A stretch of 64,000 nt of DNA from Betaproteobacteria bacterium (GTDB lineage: Bacteria; Pseudomonadota; Gammaproteobacteria; Burkholderiales; SG8-41): positions 124,001-188,000 of the forward strand of contig JAKFYK010000004.1 of assembly GCA_021730905.1 (NCBI GenBank). Reading direction: 5' to 3'. The position numbers and the translations under genes were made by a program. Below, one piece after another: positions 55,971 to 63,351 of this stretch. The notes under the pieces were generated by a model, which was not told the DNA's origin, did not search any database, and saw only the letters and a list, made by a program, of their open reading frames with translations. The stretch's first letter is position 1, and each line of letters begins with the position of its first letter.

Positions 55971-56279
55971 ATGACCGTAGACCCGCTAATAACAAACCTG
56001 ATGGTATTCGTGCTGGCGATTTTCGTCGGCTACCACGTGGTGTGGAATGTCACGCCCGCGCTGCATACGCCGCTGATGTCGGTGACCAATGCGATTTCGA
56101 GCATTATTCTGGTGGGCGCCATGCTGGCAGCCGGTCCGGCGGAAGCCGACTGGGGCGTGTGGGTCGGTGCGGTGGCGGTGGTGCTGGCGTCAGTCAACGT
56201 GTTCGGCGGATTTCTGGTAACGCAGCGCATGCTGGCGATGTTCAAGAAAAAAGAGCCCAAGAAAGTGGAGGGCAAGTAG
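55971..56279 (+). CDS. pntAB: NAD(P) transhydrogenase subunit alpha 2
   Basis: A 102-residue membrane protein with three spans, forming the first part of the proton channel domain II. It begins [20 protein letters not shown] and includes [12 protein letters not shown] and [13 protein letters not shown], which are typical. AAGGA ribosome site upstream. The stop is immediately followed by pntB (TAGATG). Confidence 0.93.
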   Translation: MTVDPLITNLMVFVLAIFVGYHVVWNVTPALHTPLMSVTNAISSIILVGAMLAAGPAEADWGVWVGAVAVVLASVNVFGGFLVTQRMLAMFKKKEPKKVEGK

Positions 56280-57677
56280 ATGCTCTCCGGCAATCAAGTC
56301 GCGCTGGCCTATCTGGTCGCGTCGGTCTTTTTCATCCTTGCTCTGAAAGGGCTGTCGTCGCCGCTGACGTCGCGGCGCGGCAACCTGTTCGGCATGATCG
56401 GCATGGCGATTGCCGTGGCCGTGACACTGACGCTGACCAAAAACTGGATCATTATCGTCGGCGGCATCGTACTCGGCGGCGCGATCGGTGCAGTGGTCGC
56501 GCGCAAGGTGCAGATGACCGCGATGCCCGAACTGGTCGCGTTCATGCATTCGCTCGTGGGTATGGCGGCGGTGTTGATTGCAATTGCAGCAGTCAATAAT
56601 CCCTTCGCCTTCGGCATCGTCAAAGCCGCAGGTGAAGCGATTCCGATGGGCAACAAGCTCGAACTGTTCATCGGCACGTTTGTGGGTGCGATGACGTTCT
56701 CCGGCTCGGTGATCGCATTCCTGAAACTTTCCGGGCGCATGAGCGGCGCACCCATTGTGTTCAGCGGTCAGCACATGGTCAACCTGCTGATGGGCTTAAG
56801 CATGTTCGGGTGCGGGCTGTGGTTTTTCGCGAGCGATGGCACCAACTGGACGGCGTTCATTGCGATGACGGCCATCGCGTTCGTGCTGGGCTTCCTGATC
56901 ATTGTCCCCATTGGCGGCGCCGATATGCCGGTGGTGATCTCGATGCTGAACTCTTACTCGGGCTGGGCTGCGGCGGGCATCGGCTTCTCGCTCAACAACC
57001 CGATGCTGATCATTGCCGGCTCGCTGGTCGGCAGCTCCGGCGCGATCCTGTCGTACATCATGTGCAAGGCGATGAACCGGCCGTTCCTGTCGGTGATCCT
57101 CGGCGGCTTCGGCACCGATTCGGGTGCTGCGGCGGCTACGGATGGCGTGCAGAAAACCCATCGCAGCGGCAGCGCTGATGATGCCGCGTTTCTGCTGGGT
57201 AACGCCGATTCGGTGATCATTGTTCCCGGTTATGGCCTCGCGGTGGCGCGCGCGCAGCATGCCGTGAAAGAACTCGCGCACAAGCTGCGTGAAAAAGGCG
57301 TCACCGTGCGTTTCGCGATTCACCCGGTGGCGGGACGCATGCCCGGCCACATGAACGTGCTGCTCGCCGAAGCGGAGATTCCCTACGACCAGGTGTTGGA
57401 GATGGATGAAATCAACAGCGACTTCCCGACCACTGACGTGGTGCTGGTGTTGGGTGCCAACGATGTGGTGAACCCTGCCGCGCACACGCCCGGCAGCCCG
57501 ATCTTTGGCATGCCGATACTGGAGGTCGATAAGGCGCGCACCGTGATGGTGGTCAAGCGCTCGATGGCGGCGGGTTATGCGGGTCTCGATAATGATTTGT
57601 TTTATATGGATAAAACGATGATGGTGTTTGGAGATGCCAAGAAAGTTGTTGAGGACATGGTGAAGGCGGTGGGGTGA
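56280..57677 (+). CDS. pntB: NAD(P) transhydrogenase subunit beta
   Basis: A 465-residue protein with about nine membrane spans (residues 5-275) and a C-terminal NADP-binding domain III (about 290-465) containing IIVPGYGLAVARAQHAV, HPVAGRMPGHMNVLLAEA and VLVLGANDVVNPAA. It uses proton flow to drive NADPH formation. Ends before an intrinsic terminator. Confidence 0.95.
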   Translation: MLSGNQVALAYLVASVFFILALKGLSSPLTSRRGNLFGMIGMAIAVAVTLTLTKNWIIIVGGIVLGGAIGAVVARKVQMTAMPELVAFMHSLVGMAAVLIAIAAVNNPFAFGIVKAAGEAIPMGNKLELFIGTFVGAMTFSGSVIAFLKLSGRMSGAPIVFSGQHMVNLLMGLSMFGCGLWFFASDGTNWTAFIAMTAIAFVLGFLIIVPIGGADMPVVISMLNSYSGWAAAGIGFSLNNPMLIIAGSLVGSSGAILSYIMCKAMNRPFLSVILGGFGTDSGAAAATDGVQKTHRSGSADDAAFLLGNADSVIIVPGYGLAVARAQHAVKELAHKLREKGVTVRFAIHPVAGRMPGHMNVLLAEAEIPYDQVLEMDEINSDFPTTDVVLVLGANDVVNPAAHTPGSPIFGMPILEVDKARTVMVVKRSMAAGYAGLDNDLFYMDKTMMVFGDAKKVVEDMVKAVG

Positions 57678-57701
57678 TTTTTGAATTTGCTGTGTACGAT
57701 A

Positions 57702-57725
57702 CAAGGGCTGCTTTTGCGGCCCTTG
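57702..57725 (+). terminator. Intrinsic terminator of the pnt operon
   Basis: CAAGGGCTGC pairs with GCGGCCCTTG (one G-U) around TTTT, followed by TTGTTTG. Located 24 nt after the pntB stop. Confidence 0.75.
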
Positions 57726-57803
57726 TTGTTTGTGCGGCTTGTTGTCAGTTGTGTTGATGGGATGACGGTTAAGTTGTAGTCTGGCTATTCGTTAGGTGTA
57801 AGT

Positions 57804-57835
57804 GTGGCGGAAGACACTTCGCTTTTCTGCCCTAC
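57804..57835. repeat. Degenerate GGCGGAA...CCGCC-type palindrome
   Basis: GTGGCGGAA and TTCTGCCCTAC arms around ACTTCGCT; a weaker copy of the palindrome at 59242-59275. Confidence 0.5.
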
Positions 57836-57852
57836 GTGCGTGCAAATAGCCC

Positions 57853-58320
57853 ATGAAAAAAGAAAAACTCAAACCTGAAGCCTATGAAAAACTCAAAGTC
57901 TTTATGGGTCTGTACTTTGACTGGTACATGGCTAGACCGCATAGCTCTCCTAAGAGTCACCCGTTGCTGGTTCTGACTGAATTTGAAAAGACATCACTAT
58001 CACAAGCTGGGCGTGGGCTTGAAATGGCTATCAATGACTGTGTGGAGATGTCCAGTGATTGGACACCCGGGCAGGTTGCTGAGGCCGACGCAAAATTTAC
58101 CAGCCATGGCACCTTCACACTGACAGAAATCAGGCGAAGATATTCAAGGAAATACTTGCAAATACTCAAGCGTGGCGTGGTTCGGTCTGAAAAAGAATAT
58201 TATTTGCTTAAAGGCATGGTCGATGGTGGCAGCATTGAAACTGGTGCTACTGAAGGCCAGCAAATTGAAGCCATGTTGGCTGCATACGAAGCCAACTTGA
58301 TCAAACTCAAACGAGCGTAA
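57853..58320 (+). CDS. Hypothetical soluble protein (155 aa)
   Basis: A 155-residue protein, MKKEKLKPEAYEKLKVFMG..., rich in Lys, Glu and Tyr and predicted mainly helical, with no signal or membrane segment. The DNA is lower in GC than neighbouring genes, which hints at horizontal acquisition. I do not recognise a family. It lies between the pnt terminator and a repeat-rich non-coding stretch. Confidence 0.6.
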   Translation: MKKEKLKPEAYEKLKVFMGLYFDWYMARPHSSPKSHPLLVLTEFEKTSLSQAGRGLEMAINDCVEMSSDWTPGQVAEADAKFTSHGTFTLTEIRRRYSRKYLQILKRGVVRSEKEYYLLKGMVDGGSIETGATEGQQIEAMLAAYEANLIKLKRA

Positions 58321-58671
58321 GGCGTAATCCTATCGCGCTAAATGGTTTTTGTTGGCGACGCAATTATCACTTCAAAGAAAAACCGCCCCCGGTTCGCCGG
58401 TCCTTCGGACTGCCCTGCGCTGCTCGCGAAAACTGGCGGCTGCGGAACTCGCGCTCGCAAACTACAAAGGCGGGAGCACTCAGGCAGTCCTCGCCGACCC
58501 CTCCAGTTTCCGCTGTGCTGCTCGGCGGCTCTCAGGGGGATTTGCTGCCAGGACCTGCGCGAGCGCGAGTATTGATTTTCCCTCCCGCAGCACCCCAAAA
58601 TTCGTAGGGCGTCAATAAGCGCAGCGCATTGCGCCGGATGGGTTCTCGGCAACGCGCTAGAATCCAGCCCT
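58321..58671. other. Repeat-like intergenic stretch
   Basis: About 350 nt with no supported gene. It includes GCGGAACTCGCGCTCGCAAA and CTGCGCTGCTCGC-like phrases that recall dispersed intergenic sequences of Betaproteobacteria; it may be a fragment of such an element. Confidence 0.4.
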
Positions 58672-59229
58672 ATGCGCAACTTTCTCTGCATTGTCGGCAC
58701 GATTATCGGCGTGCTCGTTACCGGGCTTCTCGTCCTGTCGATACATTTTGGCGTGCGTGATGCCAAGTCGGTAACCGACGAACCTCTGAAAATGGGCATG
58801 CGCGAGGCTGTGGAACGGGTCAAATCCGGAAGTTCCGCTTGGGTTTGGCTGACCGACGCCCGCGCGGATTGCTCGCGTTCGGCGCGTTACACCGATACCA
58901 GCAAGGAGGGAGATGCGCAGAACGCCGTTTCCTTCGTGGCGTTGAGCGAGGCGCCTGATCTCGAAATCGTGGTAGATGCCCGCGACCTGCGTGACTGTGC
59001 TTATGTGGGCCGGGTTCATCTTATCGGCGTTCTGAAAAAAATGGAGGACAGTCGCCGCCGGGAATTCGAGTCGCGCGGCCTTGCGTTGCCCGCAGCCAGC
59101 AGTGATGCCTGGTGGTTATGCGGCGATTGCCGGCCCGGTGGCGAGTGGACTGCGGTGGTGGTGTTGCTGTTGCTGGTAGCGCTGTCGGCATGGCTGACCC
59201 TGAAAATATTCCGGGCGCGTGCAGGATAG
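58672..59229 (+). CDS. Hypothetical two-span membrane protein
   Basis: A 185-residue protein with membrane segments at about 5-26 and 157-178 and a domain of about 130 residues between them. The loop has several cysteines (ADCSRSARY, LRDCAYVG, WLCGDCRPGG) that could pair or bind metal. No family recognised. Followed by a palindromic repeat. Confidence 0.6.
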   Translation: MRNFLCIVGTIIGVLVTGLLVLSIHFGVRDAKSVTDEPLKMGMREAVERVKSGSSAWVWLTDARADCSRSARYTDTSKEGDAQNAVSFVALSEAPDLEIVVDARDLRDCAYVGRVHLIGVLKKMEDSRRREFESRGLALPAASSDAWWLCGDCRPGGEWTAVVVLLLLVALSAWLTLKIFRARAG

Positions 59230-59241
59230 CGCAGGCGGCGC

Positions 59242-59275
59242 GTAGGGCGGAAGGCGCTGCGCTTTTCCGCCCTAC
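59242..59275. repeat. Palindrome GTAGGGCGGAA...TTCCGCCCTAC
   Basis: Perfect 11-nt arms around a GC-rich 12-nt centre. Similar intergenic palindromes occur in many Gram-negative genomes. Confidence 0.65.
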
Positions 59276-59286
59276 ACCGGCAGTCG

Positions 59287-59757
59287 CTAATGCGGCTTGT
59301 CGTTATGCTCGCCCCAGCTTGTGGTCTTGGCGCCTTCGGTTGCGATCAGCACGTAGGCCATGACGCACGGTTCTTTGCCGCGGTTGTTCCAGTTGTGGTT
59401 GGTGCCGAGCTGAACAACCACGTCGCCCGGTTTGAGATGAACTTCGCCTTCTTCCATTTCCATCCACATTTCGCCTGAGATGCAAATCGCGTAGTCTACG
59501 GAGTCGGTGCTGTGCCAGCGCGCGATGTTGCCCGGCGCGTAACGGCCAAAGCGAAACACCGATCCGCCGGCGAGGCTGGTGCCGAGTTCCCAGTTGTTGG
59601 GATCGTCCGTCGCGGTTTCAGCGGGCAGTTTTTTGGTCGCCCACAGCGGTATGTTGTCAAAGCCCGGCCGCAGATTGGCGGGTTCAATTGCGCTATCCCA
59701 TTTGATGCAGCTTTTACCGTCTTTGTTGAATCCCGTGACGACTCTACGAAATGCCAT
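59287..59757 (-). CDS. Cupin domain protein
   Basis: A 156-residue single-domain cupin. The cupin motifs are HSTDSVDYAICISGEMWMEM and LKPGDVVVQLGTNHNWNNRG, with metal-binding residues partly conserved (H, E and late H). Small cupins of this kind include dioxygenases, isomerases and regulators; no function assigned. Divergent from the CMD-family gene. Confidence 0.8.
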   Translation of the reverse strand: MAFRRVVTGFNKDGKSCIKWDSAIEPANLRPGFDNIPLWATKKLPAETATDDPNNWELGTSLAGGSVFRFGRYAPGNIARWHSTDSVDYAICISGEMWMEMEEGEVHLKPGDVVVQLGTNHNWNNRGKEPCVMAYVLIATEGAKTTSWGEHNDKPH

Positions 59758-59871
59758 TTTAAATAATCTCCGTTTGCTGAATGATGGGTATGTCCGTGTC
59801 GAGTATATTACAGTGATGGCTGCCTATAATGGCAGCCAAAAACGTTATGAATGCCGGCCGAGGAACTCTCA

Positions 59872-60879
59872 ATGAAACAATCACTCAAGAAAAAAACGGC
59901 TGCCGCAGCAAAAAAACGCAGCGCGAAAAAATCTGTCGCAACGAAACCCCGCACGTCCCAACTTGCGAAACTGAAACGCAAATACGGTGCCAGGGCCATT
60001 GACGGCCTTGCACGCGCGCAGCCGGATCACATTGCCGAGCATGTTGATTGGTGCGACGGGCTGGATCAGCATTTCACCAAGTTGTGGCTGGAGTTCACCT
60101 ATGGCGGTATGACGGGGCGCGGCATCCTCAACGAGCGCACGCGCTGCCTGATACTGGTCGGGCAGTTTCTGGTGATGGAGGACAAAGAGCAGTTTGCTGT
60201 CCACATACGCAACGCCCTTAATCACGCCAGTCCGCGCGAAGTGCTGGAGGTGATTCTGCAGGCGACGGTGTATCTTGGTTATTCCAAGACCATGCCGGCG
60301 GTGCGCGTGTTCACCAAGGTGCTGAAACGGCTGGGGCGTCTGAAGGAAATCACCTCCACTCAGTTGCCGATCACCGGTCCCAGCAAGAAATGTTCACTCG
60401 AAGCCGAGCGCAAGAGCTGGGGACTGACCGACAAGGACTTCCCGCGCCGCGAGGAACTCATGCAGCGTTTCGGCTGGGAGGGTTTGAGCACGGGCCTGCG
60501 GCTGCAGCCCAGCCACCATCACAAAACTGTCGAGCAACTGGAGCGCGTCGATGCGCATTTTCTGAAGCTATGGCTGGATTACATCTATGCCGGCATGTAC
60601 ACACGCAATATTCTCGACGACAAGACGCGCATTTTGTGCGTGATCGGGGAACTGATGGTGATGGGTGAATTCATCCAGGCCGAGAACCACATCCGCAACG
60701 CACTGACGCACGGCGCGACGCCGCGCGAGGTGCTGGAAGTCGTGCTGCAATCGACGGTGTACATCGGCATGCCGCGCTTCGTGCGCGCGGTGGCGCTGGT
60801 GGAGCGCGTGGTGAAGGAACTGGGGCGCTTCGACGAAATCGCGAATACGCAGTTGCTGTTGCCGGTGGCAACCGGTTGA
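59872..60879 (+). CDS. Tandem carboxymuconolactone decarboxylase-domain protein
   Basis: A 335-residue protein with a Lys/Ala-rich N-terminus (about 1-30) and two related CMD/AhpD-like domains (about 40-165 and 200-330). The repeat is visible as [20 protein letters not shown] against [20 protein letters not shown] and as [19 protein letters not shown] against [19 protein letters not shown]. The AhpD-type CxxC pair is absent, so decarboxylase-like roles are more likely than peroxidase-reductase roles. The ATG at 59872 is chosen for its GAGGA ribosome site. Its last about 200 nt lie opposite the extended 3' end of the integrase frame. Confidence 0.83.
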   Translation: MKQSLKKKTAAAAKKRSAKKSVATKPRTSQLAKLKRKYGARAIDGLARAQPDHIAEHVDWCDGLDQHFTKLWLEFTYGGMTGRGILNERTRCLILVGQFLVMEDKEQFAVHIRNALNHASPREVLEVILQATVYLGYSKTMPAVRVFTKVLKRLGRLKEITSTQLPITGPSKKCSLEAERKSWGLTDKDFPRREELMQRFGWEGLSTGLRLQPSHHHKTVEQLERVDAHFLKLWLDYIYAGMYTRNILDDKTRILCVIGELMVMGEFIQAENHIRNALTHGATPREVLEVVLQSTVYIGMPRFVRAVALVERVVKELGRFDEIANTQLLLPVATG

Positions 60880-61900
60880 ATCGGTCTTGTGCCCGGGAAA
60901 GTGCATCCAGCGGGCTGATCACGCCCCCTCCACCGACCTTCAGCACGTGCGTGTAGATCATGGTAGTGCTCACGTCGCCATGGCCTAGCAACTCCTGCAC
61001 CGTGCGGATGTCATAGCCCGCTTGCAATAAGTGCGTTGCAAAACTGTGGCGCAGCGTATGCACGGATACCGATTTCTGGATGTTGGCGCGGGCAACTGCT
61101 TTTTTGATTGCGCGCTGCAGGCGTTCTTCATACAGGTGATGGCGGCGGCGAATTTCCGATCGTGGATCGACCGATAGCGTCGGCGATGGGAATACCCAGT
61201 GCCAGATCCATGTTTCCGCAGCGCGGGGATATTTTCGCGCCAGAGCGTCGGGCATTTCAACGCCTGGCACGCTGGCCGCGCGGTCGGCAGCCCACAGTAC
61301 TCGCGAACGTGCCAATTGTTCCCTTAGCGGCTGTTCCAGAACCTGCGGCAGCATTACGACGCGATCCTTATTGCCCTTGCCCTCGCGCACGACAATCGAG
61401 CGGCGGTCGAAATCCACGTCCTTGACGCGTAGACGCAAACCTTCTGTCAGGCGCATGCCTGTGCCATACAGCAGCCTTGCCAGCAGCGCGACCTCGCCAT
61501 CCATCAGAGACAGAACGCGCTCCACTTCATCGCGCGACAGCACGGCTGGCAGGCGGACGCGCGCCTTGGGACGTCCGATTTCATCGAGCCACGGCAATTC
61601 GATACCGAGCACCTCCTTGTAGAGAAATAACAGCGCCGAAAGCGCCTGCCGGTGCGTGGAGGAGGAAACCTCCCGTTCGCCGGCCAACCATGTCAGAAAG
61701 GCTTCAACCTCGGCCTTGCCCATTTCGGCCGGGTGACGCAGCTTGTGCCAGCGCACGAACAGGCGCACCCAATAGACATATACCTTTTCTGTCCTTATGC
61801 TGTAGTGCAAATAGCGGATGCGCTCCCGCAGTTGATCCAGCAACCGGATGGACTGTAACGGCGGCTTGCCGGGTTTGGGGGCTTTGTTAAAACTGTACAT
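60671..61900 (-). CDS. intI: Integron integrase IntI, with unusual C-terminal extension
   Basis: A tyrosine recombinase of the integron-integrase type. Start [17 protein letters not shown] leads into [18 protein letters not shown], matching IntI N-termini. Catalytic residues are R150 in GTGMRLTE, H281 and R284 in [11 protein letters not shown]307 in LLGHGDV and the nucleophile Y316. The IntI-specific insertion [18 protein letters not shown] (about 231-248) is present, which separates it from XerCD. Typical IntI proteins end near residue 335; this frame runs to 409 because no stop occurs until 60671, so about 70 codons read antisense through the end of the CMD gene. It catalyses cassette insertion at attI. 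Confidence 0.93.
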   Translation of the reverse strand: MYSFNKAPKPGKPPLQSIRLLDQLRERIRYLHYSIRTEKVYVYWVRLFVRWHKLRHPAEMGKAEVEAFLTWLAGEREVSSSTHRQALSALLFLYKEVLGIELPWLDEIGRPKARVRLPAVLSRDEVERVLSLMDGEVALLARLLYGTGMRLTEGLRLRVKDVDFDRRSIVVREGKGNKDRVVMLPQVLEQPLREQLARSRVLWAADRAASVPGVEMPDALARKYPRAAETWIWHWVFPSPTLSVDPRSEIRRRHHLYEERLQRAIKKAVARANIQKSVSVHTLRHSFATHLLQAGYDIRTVQELLGHGDVSTTMIYTHVLKVGGGGVISPLDALSRAQDRFNRLPPATATAYSRFRRSAPVPSPRAPPAPPRARSAACRCTPSIAARLPAPRAASRRASVRCGCGSRPG

Positions 61901-61908
61901 ATATATAG
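61893..61908 (-). promoter_or_regulatory. LexA-like SOS box over the intI start
   Basis: CTGTACATATATATAG has the CTGT-N8-ACAG form of a LexA box with one mismatch (ATAG). It overlaps the intI ATG. TTGTCA at 61927-61932 (minus strand) could be the -35 and TACTAT the -10. Confidence 0.6.
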
Positions 61909-62000
61909 TATACTAACGCAAGACTCTGACAACATGCAAGTTCTGCCTATTATTCCGAAAATGCTATCCTGCAAAGCGCTGTGTTATACGGCAGTTTTGC

Positions 62001-62020
62001 GGTCTAAATCACGTTAGACC
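62001..62020 (+). other. Probable attI recombination core
   Basis: GGTCTAA-ATCACG-TTAGACC is a pair of inverted core sites; GTTAGAC (62013-62019) fits the GTTRRRY right core. It lies about 110 nt upstream of intI and directly ahead of the first cassette. Confidence 0.6.
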
Positions 62021-62057
62021 TCTTTTCATCGTTCACGCATGCGGCACTTGCCGCCAC

Positions 62058-62070
62058 ACTACAATGTAGT
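62058..62070. promoter_or_regulatory. Palindrome ahead of brnT, candidate operator
   Basis: ACTACAATGTAGT is a 5-bp-arm palindrome 13 nt before the brnT ATG, followed by the second small palindrome TGTAGTTACA. BrnA-type antitoxins autorepress through such repeats. Confidence 0.45.
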
Positions 62071-62082
62071 TACACTGCATGC

Positions 62083-62361
62083 ATGAGCACACTTCGCTTC
62101 GAATGGGACGATCGGAAGGCGGCAACAAATCTGAAAAAGCACGGCGTGAGTTTCGAAGAAGCCAAAACAGTCTTTTTCGATGAACGTGCCAAGCTTATCG
62201 ATGATCCGGATCACTCCAAGGATGAAGAGCGCTTTGTTTTACTTGGAATAAGCAGCGCGCTTCGTTTACTGCTCGTCTGTCACTGCTACCGGAGCAAAGG
62301 GAATGTCATTCGTATCATCTCCGCGCGCAAGGCAGTTTCCAAGGAATCCAAAACTTACTAA
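62083..62361 (+). CDS. brnT: BrnT family toxin
   Basis: A 92-residue BrnT-type ribonuclease toxin, a RelE-like fold. Family signature FEWDDRKAATNLKKHGVSFEEAKTVF, ending NVIRIISARKAVSKESKTY. BrnT cleaves RNA and stops growth until neutralised by BrnA. First gene of the first cassette after attI; no clear ribosome site precedes it. Toxin-antitoxin cassettes are typical of chromosomal integrons, where they may stabilise the array. Confidence 0.93.
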   Translation: MSTLRFEWDDRKAATNLKKHGVSFEEAKTVFFDERAKLIDDPDHSKDEERFVLLGISSALRLLLVCHCYRSKGNVIRIISARKAVSKESKTY

Positions 62362-62372
62362 TCGGGTGCCAC

Positions 62373-62582
62373 ATGCGCAAAGAGTACGACTTCTCAAAAG
62401 CACGGAAAAATCCATACGCATCACAACTTAAGAAACAAATTACGATTCGGCTTGACGAAGAATCCATCACTTACTTCAAGGCGATCTCGGAAGACGTTGG
62501 CGTTCCGTACCAAAGCCTCATCAACTTGTATTTGCGCGACTGCGCGACATCTCAGCGTAAACTAAATCTCAATTGGAAGTGA
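62373..62582 (+). CDS. brnA: BrnA family antitoxin
   Basis: A 69-residue ribbon-helix-helix antitoxin. Signature MRKEYDFSKARKNPYASQLK and QITIRLDEESITYFKAISED, the DNA-binding strand and helix, then VPYQSLINLYLRDC. It binds BrnT and represses the operon. Starts 11 nt after brnT; its stop is about 20 nt ahead of the attC site of the cassette. Confidence 0.93.
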   Translation: MRKEYDFSKARKNPYASQLKKQITIRLDEESITYFKAISEDVGVPYQSLINLYLRDCATSQRKLNLNWK

Positions 62583-62602
62583 GCGTATTCGTTGCCACAG
62601 AT

Positions 62603-62659
62603 GTCTAACTTTAAATGCAACGAACCGCCTTTGGCGGCCGTTAATTATTAACGTTAGGT
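62603..62659 (+). other. attC recombination site of the brnTA cassette
   Basis: A 57-nt site with core R'' GTCTAAC at the left and R' GTTAGGT at the right, and an imperfect hairpin between them in which AACG, CCGCC pair with GGCGG, CGTT around TTT. Size and core sequences fit short attC sites. Confidence 0.85.
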
Positions 62660-62665
62660 GACTGA

Positions 62666-62959
62666 ATGTCGCAGCTCCAAGGCCTCATTGCCGTGATGCG
62701 TGACGCCCGGAAGCTCTTGGCTTTGCCCGCAAATGATTTCACCTGGTCGTCGTGGAAGGACCAGCAGGCCGCGTTGGCGGAGATGGACGAACACATAAAT
62801 ACTTTGGAACGAGGATCTGTGCCGAATGTGTCGGTTCTTTTTCTTCCCACAGGTCCCATTCAAGAGGTGAGCGTGAGCAGCGGTTGGGGAGAGGAGTTTT
62901 TACGAGTGGCGGAGCGTTTCGATCGTGAGATCGCAAAGGTCACCCAACCGCGCGTTTGA
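62666..62959 (+). CDS. Cassette-borne hypothetical protein (97 aa)
   Basis: A 97-residue soluble protein, MSQLQGLIAVMRDARKLLAL..., beginning 7 nt after attC, the usual place for a cassette gene. Helical N-terminal half and a short beta-like part (NVSVLFLPTGPIQEVSVSSG). No family recognised. A strong hairpin follows the stop. Confidence 0.7.
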   Translation: MSQLQGLIAVMRDARKLLALPANDFTWSSWKDQQAALAEMDEHINTLERGSVPNVSVLFLPTGPIQEVSVSSGWGEEFLRVAERFDREIAKVTQPRV

Positions 62960-62995
62960 GAGCGGACGCGCCAAGAGTGGCGCGCCCGCTCAACG
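62951..62995. terminator. Hairpin after the second cassette gene
   Basis: GAGCGGACGCGCCA pairs with TGGCGCGCCCGCTC around AGAG, with further weak pairing outwards (GCGTT against AACGC). It spans the stop codon. Could terminate transcription, though no T-run follows. Confidence 0.55.
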
Positions 62996-63149
62996 CGAAC
63001 TACAAGGGCTTCCCCAAATCTGCAAGTGCTCGTGCTGTTTTTCAGTTCATTGCTTTTTCCCGTTCTAATTCGATGAAGGTTGCGCTGCTGCGGTTAATCG
63101 AGAAGATGGAGGACTGCGAAACTACAATCGGTCATGTTGGGCGTTACGC
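62988..63149 (+). other. Possible degenerate attC of the second cassette
   Basis: Left core candidate GCTCAAC and right core candidate GTTACGC (one mismatch to GTTRRRY), the latter after GTTGGGC. The length (about 160 nt) would suit a long VCR-like attC, but arm pairing between the ends is poor and the left border is uncertain. Confidence 0.35.
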
Positions 63150-63351
63150 CCGGACCCTGATGAAAGACGCGCGCCGGGGCCTCAATCGTTAGTCGGGAAT
63201 GGCTGCTTCCCCTTAAGTTGATCAGGCACTCCCGGCGCGGGTCCAACCCGCTTCACATCAACACGTGCAGTGCATCGGTGATTCCTGGCTGCAGTTTGGC
63301 AGCCGCGATTTCCTTTCCGTATGTTCATTCTGAAGATGCTTTTGTTCGACG
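63150..63351. other. Non-coding stretch between the cassettes and the IS110 transposase
   Basis: About 200 nt without a convincing gene. It lies downstream of the transposase stop (minus strand). In IS1111-group elements the guide (bridge/seek) RNA is made from this downstream end, so this is the place to look. The IS boundary itself cannot be set from one end. Confidence 0.4.

Noticed and set aside
62951-62995. GC-rich hairpin considered as the second attC
   Set aside because: Its ends read GTT...AAC, the reverse of the attC order (AAC...GTT), so it is better seen as a terminator-like hairpin.
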